NCBI GenBank assembly: GCA_039000515.1 | Contig: JBCFYV010000012.1 | Span: 41,117,015 to 41,181,014, forward strand | DNA length: 64,000 nt | Reading direction: 5' to 3' | From: Timema cristinae | Taxonomy: Eukaryota > Arthropoda > Insecta > Phasmatodea > Timematidae | Shown: piece after piece, positions 33,910 to 45,154 of the stretch | Layout: the number at the start of each line of letters is the position of its first letter | Position numbering within the stretch: position 1 is the stretch's first letter | Made by a program: the position numbers and the translations under genes | Notes under the pieces: model-generated | Seen by the model: only the letters and a program-made list of their open reading frames with translations | The model's database searches: none | Told to the model about the DNA's origin: nothing

Positions 33910-34148
33910 TACAGTAGCCCCATGGCTTCTTTGGTGCTGGCTGACAGTTCACATCTGACAGCTAAAAGCTTTTAAAAGTTAACAGACCAAATTATGCACC
34001 CCTACACCGAACCATATGATCTGCAAAAACATGTGTTTAGCAGCTGTCACTTTTGACAGTGAAAATTTAGGTCTATACCTAAATGTTGACTGTCAGAAGT
34101 CAGCTGTGAGCTGTCAGTCAGCACCAAAGAAGCCATGGGGCTACTGTA
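33910..34148. mobile_element. foldback/MITE-like inverted repeat
   Basis: The left arm 33910-33959 (TACAGTAGCCCCATGGCTTC, TTTGGTGCTGGCTGACAG) is the inverse of the right arm 34099-34148 with about four mismatches over 50 bp. The ~140-bp centre holds further small palindromes such as ATTTAGGT...ACCTAAAT. The target-site duplication is not identified. Confidence 0.7.
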
Positions 34149-35013
34149 CGTTATGCGTATGCACAATGTAAGATGGCTAAAGATGGGAGATGTAAAAATT
34201 TCCCGGCCATCAATCGGGAAAAAAATAGCGAGGCGTAGCAAAGCATAGCTTAGCTTTCTGTGTGAACCAGCACATTCAAATATATGGTCCGCTATTTTAC
34301 TAAAGATTTAGCAGAGACAATCTTAGCTTAGCCTAGCGTTCTGTGTGTACCGGCCTTTAAAGCTACCCAAGAAACACCGCGAGCAGGTGAAAATGTATCG
34401 TTTCTCACGGGGAGTTTTATTTTCGGCAGGCCCCCTTGAATACTGCCTGGGGCATTCTTAGATGAGCGAGGCTGGACAGGTCCCCGTCCCACCAATCCCC
34501 ACCACCACACACCACCCCGGGCCTGGCCCTCTCACTCATACAGACAGTACATACCCCAAAAAATTGGGCAAAATATAAACTACAGACTTCTACCGTATCT
34601 TGGAGTTGACTATTAAAACGAAATTACATAATTTAATTAATTGTCTATATTCATTTTTTTCCACCCCTTAGAAGCATCTATGTGTTTAAAAATAATTGCT
34701 ATATTTTTTCGAAGGCATTATTAGAACAAACTTATCGGACGCTCCAGACGCTTAAAAAGAGTTTATAAAGGAATATTGTTGATTAAAATACTTACCCCGA
34801 TTTAACTCTCTTAATCACAAAACATTGGAATGAAACATATTTACATTTAATGATTAGCTTATAAGGAACACCTGAGCCAAATTTCAGCCCTCTAGTTTAG
34901 TGGGAAGTGTGAGAATTAGTGATAAGTCAGTCAGTCAGTCGGGGCTTTCGCTTTTATATAATTATATAGAAATAACGGTTTGACAAATTTCAATCTTATA
35001 CTACAGTTAGAAG
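34149..35013. other. unassigned tract with GC-rich patch
   Basis: A GC-rich patch at about 34360-34530 is open on the minus strand for 60 codons (SIQGGLPKIKLPVRNDTF), but no splice sites or homology are recognised. A CAGT-repeat motif (AGTCAGTCAGTCAGTCGGGG) lies at about 34926. Confidence 0.35.
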
Positions 35014-35590
35014 TTTTTTTTTAGCACCGCGTATTACTACCAGTTTAGGATGTACACTATAATGTGTTAATTACGATAATGAGCTAGGAATAAGGACAGC
35101 TGGATATAGAGGAAGTTTAATTGCATTAGCTTGGAGGTAGAGTGTAAAACTATTTAAGAAAAACCACCCTCAGCACACCCGACCGGGATTCGAGCCCTGA
35201 TCTCCCTGCCATCTGTAGTCTAGTCTAGGGCTGTCCAACTTGAAGCTAGTTAAGAGCCTCATTTTATATTCCTTGACAGTGTGAGGGCCGCACACGTAGA
35301 AATTAGGCCTATACAGTATCAAATTAGTCTTTAGTTTAATAATATATTACATTAAAAGTGTTATCATAATTTATATACAGTACAGTACATTCTACATATA
35401 AATTTTACACAGTTTAAGTCTGATCGTGTTTAAGGAACTCCTGGATGACGTTATACAATTTTTAACTTTCTAAGGCGTCGCGGGCCGCAAAATATGCTTC
35501 CGAAGGCCGCATGCGGCCCACCAGTTGGACAGACCTGGTATAATATATTGAGAGAGTGACGCCTTAGACCATGCGGCTATCGAAACAATT
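35014..35590 (-). mobile_element. SINE-A copy split by a hAT MITE
   Basis: The part 35014-35225 runs from TTTTAGCACCGCGTATTAC to CCCTGCCATCTGTAGTC. The remaining head resumes at 35538 (TATTGAGAGAGTGACGCC, CCATGCGGCTATCGAA). The intervening 312 bp is the element at 35226-35537. Confidence 0.85.
35226..35537. mobile_element. hAT-type MITE nested in SINE-A
   Basis: The terminal inverted repeats TAGGGCTGTCCAACT and AGTTGGACAGACCTG are imperfect. Interior blocks GAGGGCCGCACACG and GCGGGCCGCAAAATATG fit hAT-derived MITEs. Flanks GTCTAGTC and GTATAATA match at 5 of 8 positions, consistent with an eroded 8-bp target-site duplication. Confidence 0.75.
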
Positions 35591-35592
35591 TA

Positions 35593-36483
35593 ATGGAGAC
35601 ATATACATTTACATAAGTTTTGGAAATGTCTAATTCTACTATTTCCCCAAACTCTATTTAGATATTTCAAATATTTAGGAATTATTGGGGTATTTGGAGT
35701 AATTCCACTACATTCCTGGGATTTTTTAAATTGTATTTGTCTCCTAAAAGTATACAGTGGTTTGAACCTGTTTGAGCAACAAACAAACAGATAACATTTA
35801 ATTTATATATATCACTGTGGCTTAAACTTTCTAGGTCTCTTTGTTTTGAAGTTATAGCACCTACAAACATACCCAATAACACACAAAAACTTAGATACCC
35901 ATTTTTAGATTTCTATATCTCTTGGTTCTTTAGCTACCCGAATGGGTAGTCACAATGTCTAAAGTGATAGACTCACTATAGATTTAGGACAAGAGGTTAA
36001 GGTGCACACCCTAAATATTTTCCTAGCTACTTAGTTAAAATTTAATATCGCTTGGTTGAGTTGAAAGATACACTTCCCAATTAACACTGATGAGCACTTT
36101 TTGAGTTAACTGGAAACAGACAATAAATTGAACGTACAGACAAATTTACAGTTTTATTATATGTATAGATTTAGTATATGTTAATTATACAAATTTGTAA
36201 TAATTTCTGATGTTGGATTGTGGAGATCAATTTATATAAAATTTAAATTAGTCAGATATCACCAGGAAAAAAGAATAATGTCCATGCTGATTACTTTTGA
36301 GTTCTCGATTGAAGATTAGTCTCTTCATTACTGTCGGAACATTGAATTTCACTCATTAAGAAAATACACTGGTTGAGTACTAATCTTTTAGCTCACTTAA
36401 GAGATATTTTAAATTAACTTTATCATTAAGAATACATTAGTCTTAAGATTTTTGGTGAGAACGAAAACATATTAATTTTAATC
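35593..36483. other. unassigned AT-rich tract
   Basis: No gene or recognised repeat is seen. Confidence 0.45.
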
Positions 36484-36738
36484 ATGAAAGTTTTCAGACT
36501 CCAAGAAGAAGACCTCGAATTGTTATTTAAAAAAACACTCCACAACAATTATTCAAAACCATATTCCACTAACCTAGTCCAAGAAGAACTATCAACTCGC
36601 CACATGCCATTTCTAGTCAGATACTCATCGACACGCCAGGCGCCTCCCATACCCCATGGTCATGACCCGACACTCGTGCGCGTCGTGCCATCGCAAAGAT
36701 ATACTGCGATTATTGTGGAACGATTTAACCTAGCTTAG
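36484..36738 (+). CDS. 84-codon open frame, unknown
   Basis: An ATG-initiated frame (MKVFRLQEEDLELLFKKTLH...) with a His/Pro-rich middle and GC-richer second half. No domain, signal peptide or splice signal is recognised, and a CTAACCTAACCTAGC-like tract follows the stop. It could be chance or part of an unrecognised element. Confidence 0.15.
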   Translation: MKVFRLQEEDLELLFKKTLHNNYSKPYSTNLVQEELSTRHMPFLVRYSSTRQAPPIPHGHDPTLVRVVPSQRYTAIIVERFNLA

Positions 36739-36739
36739 C

Positions 36740-38343
36740 TTAACCTAACCTAGCATTCAACACGGACCTATTCGAGTTTTCAGACTGTCTTTGACAATTA
36801 TGTTGACGAGGATGTGAATTTTCCATCTGAAATATGGGTTAGTAGCGAAAAAGGAACGCCCCTTTACGAGATGCTAAATTAAATTTATACTTATCTATAA
36901 ATATATCACTTTATAATTTGTATTACTGCAATTCCTCTATTTTACTCTAAAAATGGAATCGATAATATTGTGGCGAGTCGATGATTGCCGTATGGAGTGT
37001 GTACTAGTAATAAATAGTACATAAATTCAGATATCCTATTCTTATTTAGGTGTATTTTGATAAATTACCAAATGTTCATTAAAAACCACTGGAATCAGCC
37101 CCTTGAAATAGCTTCTATGAAATCGTCATGACATTTTCAAATATTGATGAAAACTTGAAAAGCCAAAAATTGCTCATTGCTCAAACATCTCACAAAAGAC
37201 GCTATGTTAAAGCATGCTTTTGCCTGATATAATAGTTCGCGTAGTAAAATGTACTAACTCACACACAAATGAATATTAAGATGCTATTTGAATTTTTGAG
37301 ATTTTAAATAAATAATTAAATACACCTATGTCCTTTCTTGGTTATTGAAGGATTACTTTAAGGAGTATGGATGAGGAAGATAGTTTAAAGGAATAGCGAC
37401 CACATTGGCAATCTTTAAGAAAACGTGGCCCAAAATAATATATTCTAATTTTATTTTTAAAACATTTAAACAAACCAATAAAACTAATTTATTATTTTTA
37501 TTTTTCGAAAAGATTGAAACATAAATATTGTAATTGTTATTTAACTTTCTTAATTAAATGACTACTCTTAATAAGCAAGCTACATTTAAAATTTGAATCT
37601 AGGAAAAAAGGACAAATTTTATTTACTTTGATATTTGAAATTTTAGCATTAATAAAACAACATTAAATTTAATAAATATTTTTAAACAAGTCTAAAAATT
37701 ACATAACGACATATGTGCAACTTATTATGTTTGTATCCAAAGCTTTTAAATTATACTTATAATTATTTAAAAATTTAATAAAAAAATTATTTCCCTCCTC
37801 TTAATACTACTGGTATTAATAAAAGAATACATTATTCCGCATTTCGGTACGATTTATGGTTCAAGCGTGATTGTGTCTCTAATTTTCCGATGTATAGAAA
37901 GCTTGTTTATCTCTCTAGAGCCCGTCTCATCCCACGAATAGCACCTAACTTAGGTAAATAATGCAACTTTAATCAAACGCTTCATCGTGGTGCGGTTTTA
38001 TGGATCCTATTTTTCTTAAAGTAGAGTTAAAACCATGAAACCTTTATGCCATGTTTAAAAAACAAAGCATTATAAAATAATAATTTGAAAATTAAAAAAC
38101 AAACATGAAAAATATCTAAATGTATCTATTTTTAAATGAAGAGTGCAGACAACCAGACTTCAATAGGATTTCTGGTTCGAGCGTAATCTTGTGTCCCGGC
38201 CCGGTTAATCAGCCTTGAAATGAGCTCTTATAAATTTGAAGTAAGCTGAAGCTTGTACGCCTAATTGTAGGTCTACATGACCAGAGAAGCTTATAATATT
38301 AAAATGATATTTAAGTTAGGAATATAGCAGCATAAATTATAAC
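36740..38343. other. unassigned AT-rich tract
   Basis: No gene is seen. Two loosely similar blocks, TTATGGTTCAAGCGTGATTG at about 37856 and TTCTGGTTCGAGCGTAATC at about 38170, hint at an old repeat. Confidence 0.4.
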
Positions 38344-38351
38344 ATTCGTAA

Positions 38352-38441
38352 ATTGAAAAATGACACCTGGACACGGGAATCGAACCCGGGACCCTTGACT
38401 TAGCACACCAATGATCTACCCCTCAGCTATCCAGTATTCGT
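38352..38441 (-). mobile_element. tRNA-like SINE-F copy
   Basis: The reverse complement has GGGTAGATCATTGGTGTGC, a strong B-box GGGTCCCGGGTTCGATTCCC, then GTGTCCAGGTGTCATTTTTC. A seven-pair acceptor (CTGGATA with TGTCCAG) can be drawn, but the D-stem is broken. It is therefore treated as a tRNA-derived SINE or pseudogene rather than a functional tRNA. Confidence 0.6.
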
Positions 38442-38923
38442 TTCATGCTCAGAGTCATTATTCACTTATAGTTTAAGGCAGAGTCTGTGATGGACGTGTC
38501 TAAATAATCGGCTAACTGTGGGCTATAATAATTGATACTTACAGGCCTCGGCGACTCGAGAATCAGTTTATGCTGCCAAGTACAATGGCAACAGCTGTGA
38601 ATGAGAGCGAATAAAGATTTACTAATATAATATGTATCGTTGCTTCCCCTTCACTCTAATATGTAGAGGAGGTAACGATAATTATTACAAAGTAAATGTA
38701 TAACACAGTAGAGCATGGGAAATATTTCATATGAGCAAGAGAAATAAATAGGTAACAATAATAGATTTATTATAAAAAAACATAAAAAGATGATATAAGG
38801 TTACAATTTATAGCAGGAAAACAGTAATAAATGTCCGTTAAATTGATTAAGGAAAACATGTAACTCTTAGAAGTATAAAGGTAAACGTTAAGTTTTAAAC
38901 TGACAAATATGATAGGATTTAAC

Positions 38924-39008
38924 AACTCCAAAAAGACGCTGTGCTAAATAGTAATAATAATAATAACAATAATAATAATAATAATAATAATAACAAAAAC
39001 TCCAAAAA
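38924..39008 (+). mobile_element. 63-bp SINE-tail insertion with TSD
   Basis: Only the last bases of the shared SINE end (GACGCTGTGCTAAATA) and a (TAA)n-rich tail are present at 38935-38997. Perfect 11-bp duplications AACTCCAAAAA lie at 38924-38934 and 38998-39008. Frames reading Asn repeats here are not genes. Confidence 0.8.
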
Positions 39009-39309
39009 TATAGGAACTTCCCGTAGCACAGGAGAAGAATACGTGTCCAAGACGACACGGAACAGTCAAATAAAAGTTAAGTTGATAGAGAGTATTGGAT
39101 TCCAAAATAGCCGGGCTAGCGCCAGACCTGAAGGGTCTAAACAAAAAACATGATGAATTAATTACTAATAAAAATATAACTGCAAACCCTATAGTTTTAG
39201 AGTTACTAAGCTAAATGTCGGCCAAGATAGTAGTTAGCTTGATTTGAAATTAAGAAAGGTCCCATAGACACACTAAATAATAAATGGTAACAGGACGGTC
39301 TATCAATTA

Positions 39310-39455
39310 CATTCGCAGATGGCTAACAATCAGGTGTCAACACAAAATTGTACTATGGCCGGTCCTTTCCCAGTGGGTACTGCCAGAGCACTCAATAGTA
39401 CATTTATACCACTACCCACTCCCTGGGGTATACATAAAATCTAGTACACACTAAC
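39310..39455 (+). repeat. dispersed repeat T, copy 1
   Basis: GATGGCTAACAATCAGGTGT, ACTATGGCCGGTCC, GTACTGCCAGAGCA and AATAGTACAT match the reverse complement of 48765-49000 in order. Confidence 0.65.
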
Positions 39456-39856
39456 TTTAAACACTTGGACTAATGAGGTGCCAACAAGGGGCAAATGAAA
39501 ATATTATCTGAGCGGGCCACTATACAAATATAGCCGTGTTCCGCACTTTGCGCACCCAAAATAGTAACACAGAAAGAGGGGTGCCAACAATAATTCTGTG
39601 AGATAATGACTTAACTAGGTTCTCAAATAGAGGAGTTAGACAACCTTCTTGTAGCTGTACAAAAATTCGAACAAGTGAGCATGACGTCCACGGCGTCATG
39701 GGACATTGTGAAGTCATAAGGACTTAAAACGGAATAATGAACTTATGGACAAGAGGCATCTTAAAGCAAGGTCCTTATTACATATAGAGCTCAAACCCCC
39801 TGTATTTACGCTATGTTATATGGAAATAGGGAAAATATATAGTCAGACTATCTGAC
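39456..39856. other. unassigned tract
   Basis: No gene is recognised. It may be a continuation of repeat T, but no further match is seen. Confidence 0.35.
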
Positions 39857-40160
39857 TAAAGAAATTAAGATCGATTGACACAAAACCAAATTTAGTCATT
39901 CTGACTAAAATAACGAGTCTGAAGGACTTAGAAAACATTTTAGCTGCTTCGACTAACAGAAAAACAATTAGTCTCTTTGACTAAGGCAACTAGTATGAAG
40001 GACTTAGAAAACATTTTAGCCGCTTCGACTAACTAAACTAAGTTAGAATGACACAGAAACAAAACTTAGTCACTCTTAGGGCTTAGAATACATTATAGCC
40101 ACTTCGACTAACAGAAACAAAATTAGTATCCTTGATTACTAAAAAATGTCTGAAGAACTT
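39857..40160 (+). repeat. 76-78-bp minisatellite
   Basis: The unit has GAAGGACTTAGAAAACATTT, TAGCCGCTTCGACTAAC, AGAAACAAAATTAGTC and a variable linker. CTTAGAA blocks fall at 39927, 40003 and 40081. About four copies, the first partial. Confidence 0.85.
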
Positions 40161-40694
40161 GGATATTTGACGAATACTTGGTTCATCAGACGAGATTCCC
40201 TCGGAGTCGAGGCGGTGAGATCCACGACCCAAACATCAAGATCACCAGTTTTTTCTTCAGGTTCTGGAGCAGAGGTTCCTCCTTAGAGGATATAATATGA
40301 ACCTAGGGGTCACCCGATATATACTATTTTTTCTGACTCTAAACAGGACCAAATATGGGCATGTAATGAGAGAAAAGGAAGGGGGGAGGTGGGAAAAGTG
40401 GAGAAATAGTTGCCGAGGAAATCTGCTAGGGCAGCAGTGCTCGAGGCATCGAACTAACGACAGTCCGGTACTTCGTCAACATCAAGTGTTCAAGGGTTCA
40501 GACGTCTGTTAAAACTTCGCTTCCGCCATATTCACAGAATGATTTGTGGAAGCATGGTGTTTGTATCCGGGAACATCCGCTTAAAGTAAGTAGAACACAA
40601 ATGATATCATTGCAGAATATATAAGTTTTAATTCTCTCCTTTGGATTCCTTTATTTCGGTTTAGTATTTTGTGCAAATTACGGATTGTATAAGG
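40161..40694. other. unassigned tract
   Basis: GC-richer than its surroundings at 40180-40270 and 40370-40470. The 71-codon frame at 40297-40512 shows no motif. Confidence 0.35.
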
Positions 40695-41376
40695 CATTCA
40701 CGAGCTAAGTTTACCTGGATGACAGCTCGAAACTAATGTGATAGTTAACCAAAGTAATTTAGGCCAATATTATTTATATATTTATTTGAGGTCGGACACA
40801 AAGTTTATTTATAGTTTTATTCCCCTAAAAAAATATTAACACCACTTTCACAAAAAATTCTAACGAACATAGCTTCAAAATGGCGACGGACGAATCTAAA
40901 CCATATGATTGATAATAACGGTAAACAAGTATTTTACAATGATGCAGACACGCACTTGATGAAAATATTTTATTCAGTTCAATATTTCAAAATACGATAA
41001 AATAATAATAGAATCATTTATTGTATGTAAAAAATGACAACAATGTTGTTCTCTTTACCAAGTAAAAACGATGCCTGCAATAAAATATATTGATGTGTGC
41101 ACTATATTACACAAAATCAGTAACGCTCCAAAACGAGAAATAAGTACTTTTAACTATGTTTAAAATATTGTTTCGAGTTGGATAAAAAGAAATTATTTAA
41201 AAAAATGAAATAGTATGAGAAAACTTAAGTTTACGTTATTTTAAATGTAATATATAACAGGTAATTAAAGATCTTTACATTTATAACAAAACTGTGATCT
41301 TTTACAAGTGTTGGCAACCCAAAACCTAAACATATGATTTTCGAACTGTCATCCAGGTAAAAACCTATCGTGAATG
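40695..41376. mobile_element. 682-bp terminal-inverted-repeat element
   Basis: The left end CATTCACGAGCTAAGTTTAC followed by CTGGATGACAGCTCGAAA is the inverse of the right end, with about 33 of 38 positions matching. The interior is AT-rich and non-coding. The superfamily and target-site duplication are not determined. It looks like a non-autonomous DNA transposon. Confidence 0.75.
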
Positions 41377-42074
41377 GAATATAGATGTAATTTTACTTGA
41401 GTGGCGTGCTACAAATACTTTATGCTGATACACCCGTAGCTTAAAGATCATTTCTCCCAAATAAACTACTCTCAAAAACTCTCTCCAAAAACTGTAGGTC
41501 CCGGTACAGTTTTATTTATTTCTATAAAATATAGTAGTTAATAATCATATTTTTTACTATAAAATATAACAGTATTTATACATATATTTACTATTATAAA
41601 ATATAGCAATATTTTAGTATGCATACAAATATATAAAAAATAACGTTATATAATATATATTAATACAAATATATAAAATACCGGTGTGTATCTCTCTGTC
41701 TCTCTCTCTCAAGTGTATATATATGGCCTATAAATATATATTTCTATAAGTAAGCACATATATATCACAACAAAATCATTTTAAGGGCTTGGGATAGTAA
41801 GATACTAAAAACACAAATTAATAATAATTCTGAAATACTAATATGTACTTATGTCTCAAAAAATTCAATATTTTTTGCCTACAAATTCATTTTTTGTTTT
41901 AATTTGATATCAACTTTGAAAGTTTAGAGATAAAATCTTTTTGCTGCTCAATATAAAAAGTACAGGAAAACTACTGAATATGAACTATATGGTATTGCAC
42001 TTTATTACTTATTATGTATATATACATAGTATATGAATACAAATAACTGCAGAAAGGATAACAAAAATCTAGTC
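41377..42074. other. AT-rich tract
   Basis: TATA-rich simple sequence and a short (TC)n at about 41693-41710. No gene. Confidence 0.5.
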
Positions 42075-42175
42075 GTGGTAAAATCCACCTCCAGCACTAC
42101 CTAGTCAGGTTTGAACCCCGACTAGACATCTATCGGCGCCGATATAGAACAAGGTTGTGATATCAAGCAAAGGAG
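42075..42175 (-). mobile_element. SINE-A-like head fragment
   Basis: The reverse complement has GGCGCCGATAGATG, GGGGTTCAAACCTGACTAGG and GGAGGTGGATTTTACC, like a degraded SINE-A head and early body. Confidence 0.45.
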
Positions 42176-42479
42176 AAATCAAAATAACTGTGATAAGTGT
42201 GTTTATGCGCGCGCATTTTACACTTGCAATAAACGTCGATCTCTTTTTGTACTAAGCCAAGCGTACGTATAAAAAAAATTAGACTGCTATTGGGGAGTTC
42301 GATCGTATAAATGTCTCCATCTGAGATAGCGGGATTGAGAAAGAAGGATGGAATGATATAATTCCTATTTCATGTGAATACATTACTATATGTTGAATTG
42401 GCTCTTGTGTGGTGGTTTCAAACCAACGTTCCAACATTTACTCCAGCTATGAGGATTACACTTTGTGTAGTTCCCATGT

Positions 42480-42735
42480 GCAGAGAGAGAAAGATGAAGA
42501 TAAAAAAAAGAAGTAGAGGCATAAAGAAAAGGCAAGAAAGAACGCGAAAGAACAAAATTAAGAGACAAAGATAAATAAAGAAAGACAAATTTACAGAAAG
42601 TTATAGGGAAAAAGAAAGAAAGAGAGAAAATGAAAGAGGGTAAGAGAAAAAAAGATATATATATAAAGATTAAAGAGAGAAATACAAATTAACAGGAAAA
42701 GGAAAAGATAGATATAGATAGAAAGAGGAATAATA
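42480..42735 (+). repeat. GA-rich low-complexity tract
   Basis: Almost pure purine (GAAAG, AGAGA, AAGAAAG). The Lys/Arg-rich 66-codon frame at 42374-42574 is a consequence of this. Confidence 0.85.
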
Positions 42736-42739
42736 TTCC

Positions 42740-43711
42740 ATGGGGTCGATTACCTTGTAAATAAGATACTATAGGTATAGTTAGCAACAGTATGGTGGTT
42801 TCAATAATAGCGGCGGCCATTTGCAGGGACAGTGTAAAACTACAGTTAAGAGATTTACACTTGGCTCAAACTAGCGATGAAAGTGAGGGCTCAAACACCT
42901 TGTAGACAACCTAATCTGATGCACATTTTAATTTATTCTAACTATGGTTCAAGACGCCGCGGACTGTTCTAGTAAAAAAAAAATTGCAAGTCGTGTAATG
43001 ATATTGTATTTAGTTTAGAAAATTTAAATAAATAAGCCACTGTATATTAAAATAATCCATATGTTTAGAATATGTTGTGAAGAATAAAATATTGTTTTCA
43101 TTGGGAGTATAATTATGGGGTGGGCGGAAACAAGATGACGATCTATGCTGAGGAAAGTGATGGACAAAGTGCTGAGGTTTGTCTGACGTCCGGTGGAGCT
43201 CACTTGGGTGACATTATCTTCAAAAGGTGAAAAAGTGTAATATGTAGCTCGATTTTATTTAGCTAGTGAATATTTACTTTTCATTTAAATAGTTGATTTT
43301 AAAGTTACTAATCGTCTAATAGTTTCGGCCCCACCTGTATATAGTAGTTTACAGGTGCACAAGAAATACATAAACATAAATAATCTCTACCGCACTTGTT
43401 TAGTTTTACATTTAACAGCCGAGCTATCAACGGTTTAATCTAAAGAATAGCGGCGAGATGTTTATTTTAGAGGGGGGAAAAAATACGTAGAAAAATTAAA
43501 AGTCTGATTAAATAAGTCGCAAATAAAGAATACTAAAGTGTATGTAATATTTTAGCTAGTTAAATCTTGTGAAACACGTCTACAAAATTCCAAATTGACT
43601 TCTTCCTAACTAGGCATTCATTTTTTCTCTATAAATCTTCCTAACATTTAAAATCTATTTATATAAAATCTAAAATTTAGACAATTTAAAATTCAATAAA
43701 TTCACACCCAA
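42740..43711. other. unassigned tract
   Basis: No gene or recognised repeat is seen. Confidence 0.45.
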
Positions 43712-43900
43712 TATTAGTGGGTAAGATGTTAATATATAAGATGCGTAACTGCGTTTGCGAGCAACGATATTATAGAAACAATTTAGGGAAAACCACACTC
43801 AGTACATCCTGCTGGAATTTTAACTCTGACCTCACCTTCATTGGCAAAACAGGACAGATGGTATCGACTACTTTGGTCCATGTTCCCACCTGTGCGGTCA
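43712..43900 (-). mobile_element. degenerate SINE-A copy
   Basis: GGAAAACCACACTCAGTACA, TCTGACCTCACCTTCATTGG and GGTCCATGTTCCCACC follow the reverse SINE-A order (body, B-box region, head). Confidence 0.6.
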
Positions 43901-43967
43901 TAAATAAGATTAATATTCTTGAAGTAAGAAGGTAACCCGGAGAAGTACGCTATTTTTTTATGAAAAA

Positions 43968-44160
43968 CTAGCAAAATACCCGGTGTTACCTGTGGTAACA
44001 AAGCATTTAATTGCGTGGTTACCCTGACAACCCTTTTCTTTGCTCAAAAAGACCAAATTCTTTTATTTATTTCGACCCAGTTTATACCTAATGTAAAAAT
44101 ATATATAATCCTAATATTAAAATTCCGTCTTTGAAGTGTATATGTTCGTGCACAGGAGCT
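43968..44160 (-). mobile_element. Helitron 3'-end-like fragment
   Basis: On the minus strand a hairpin TGTTACCACAGGTAACA is followed by CCGGGTATTTTGCTAG and then T. This is the expected layout of a Helitron terminus (short GC hairpin about 10 bp before CTRR). The 5' end is not located. Confidence 0.5.
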
Positions 44161-44608
44161 ACCAATTTTTAAATTTCATACTTCTACGTTTAACAGATAT
44201 TGCACAACGATCATGACAAACAAAAAAACTCTTCATTTTATTAATATAATAATAAGCCTTACTATTAAATGCTAACAATTTTTTCTATTCGATTTTATAA
44301 TACGTATTTTTATGCCTTCTAGAATTCGTGTTATTCCGAAACCCACCAACATCTACAGATTTATATTTTTGTCATCAAAGTATACGGAAAGAGACGTATA
44401 TTTATTGACCGACCGTGTCGGGTTTCCGAGAACACGGCATAGCGACACGACTTCGAATCTGTCACGCAACCCAAAACAAGTGGAGGATTGTGAGACAGTG
44501 GCGGTAACGTGAATTATTGCCAGGGTTAGATTATCAGTGTCAGAAAAAAATCAGTTTTTAGATAAGAACGTTTATTTTAAAAAAACTATTTTTAACAGTA
44601 AAATGAAA
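44161..44608. other. unassigned tract
   Basis: The 66-codon frame at 44312-44512 has no motif. No repeat is recognised. Confidence 0.35.
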
Positions 44609-44815
44609 AGGTTGAACTCGGTGGTCTTGGTGTAAAGTGCTCGCCTCAGGAACCGATGTTCGTAGATTTAAACCGAGCGATAAAAATCCGTAGCACGACT
44701 TCCTTCGGAGGGGAATTAAATCCATCTGTCCATGACGATCGTGGCATGTAAAAGAACCCTGGAAGGCCAGTAAAAATACCTGAGCCGGCAACATTGGTAA
44801 GCCCTTTCACTCTCA
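44609..44815 (+). mobile_element. SINE-E copy
   Basis: The tRNA-like head GTTGAACTCGGTGGTCTTGG and a B-box-like GTTCGTAGATTTAAACCG precede a body with CGACTTCCTTCGGAGGGGAA and CGATCGTGGCATGTAAAAGA. That body resembles conserved central domains shared by unrelated invertebrate SINEs. There is a single copy in the window. Confidence 0.6.
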
Positions 44816-44901
44816 CTCATAGAAATTTTCGTATACTCATATAATCAGTCGGTTCAAAACGTGTACGTTAAATACATGAAATAAAATACGCACACATGTG
44901 T

Positions 44902-45154
44902 ATAATAAATTAGTCTGACACCTTAGCTCAGTCGGTAGCATGCCTGCCGAGCAGAGGGTCCCTGGTTCGATCCCCAGCCTGCCGGAAAATTGATCCTTGA
45001 TGAAAAATATTGGTTTACCCCTTCATATTGATAAATTGGCGACTGGTGGCTGGATGTTGTGAACGTCGTAGTCTTAAGATAGGTTATAAAACATATGAAG
45101 ATAAGACAGGCCTAGCAAGCCGGTAGTGTAAAAATATATAAATCGAATAATAAA
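44902..45154 (+). mobile_element. SINE-C copy, probable TSD
   Basis: The insert 44910-45146 has head GTCTGACACCTTAGCTCAGT, B-box CTGGTTCGATCCCCAG and body TGGCGACTGGTGGCTGGATG followed by TTGTGAACGTCGTAG. Flanking ATAATAAA lies at 44902-44909 and 45147-45154. Its partner is 2185-2341. Confidence 0.7.

Noticed and set aside
36730..36765. Telomeric repeat
   Set aside because: Only two CTAACC-type units, within ordinary unique sequence.
38352..38441. Functional tRNA gene
   Set aside because: The acceptor stem pairs but the D-stem does not, and related copies at 18166 and 59708-59900 show a SINE family.
38941..39153. Poly-Asn protein
   Set aside because: It arises from the (TAA)n tail of the 63-bp SINE insertion.
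42374..42574. Lys/Arg-rich 66-codon protein
   Set aside because: Produced by the GA-rich low-complexity tract.
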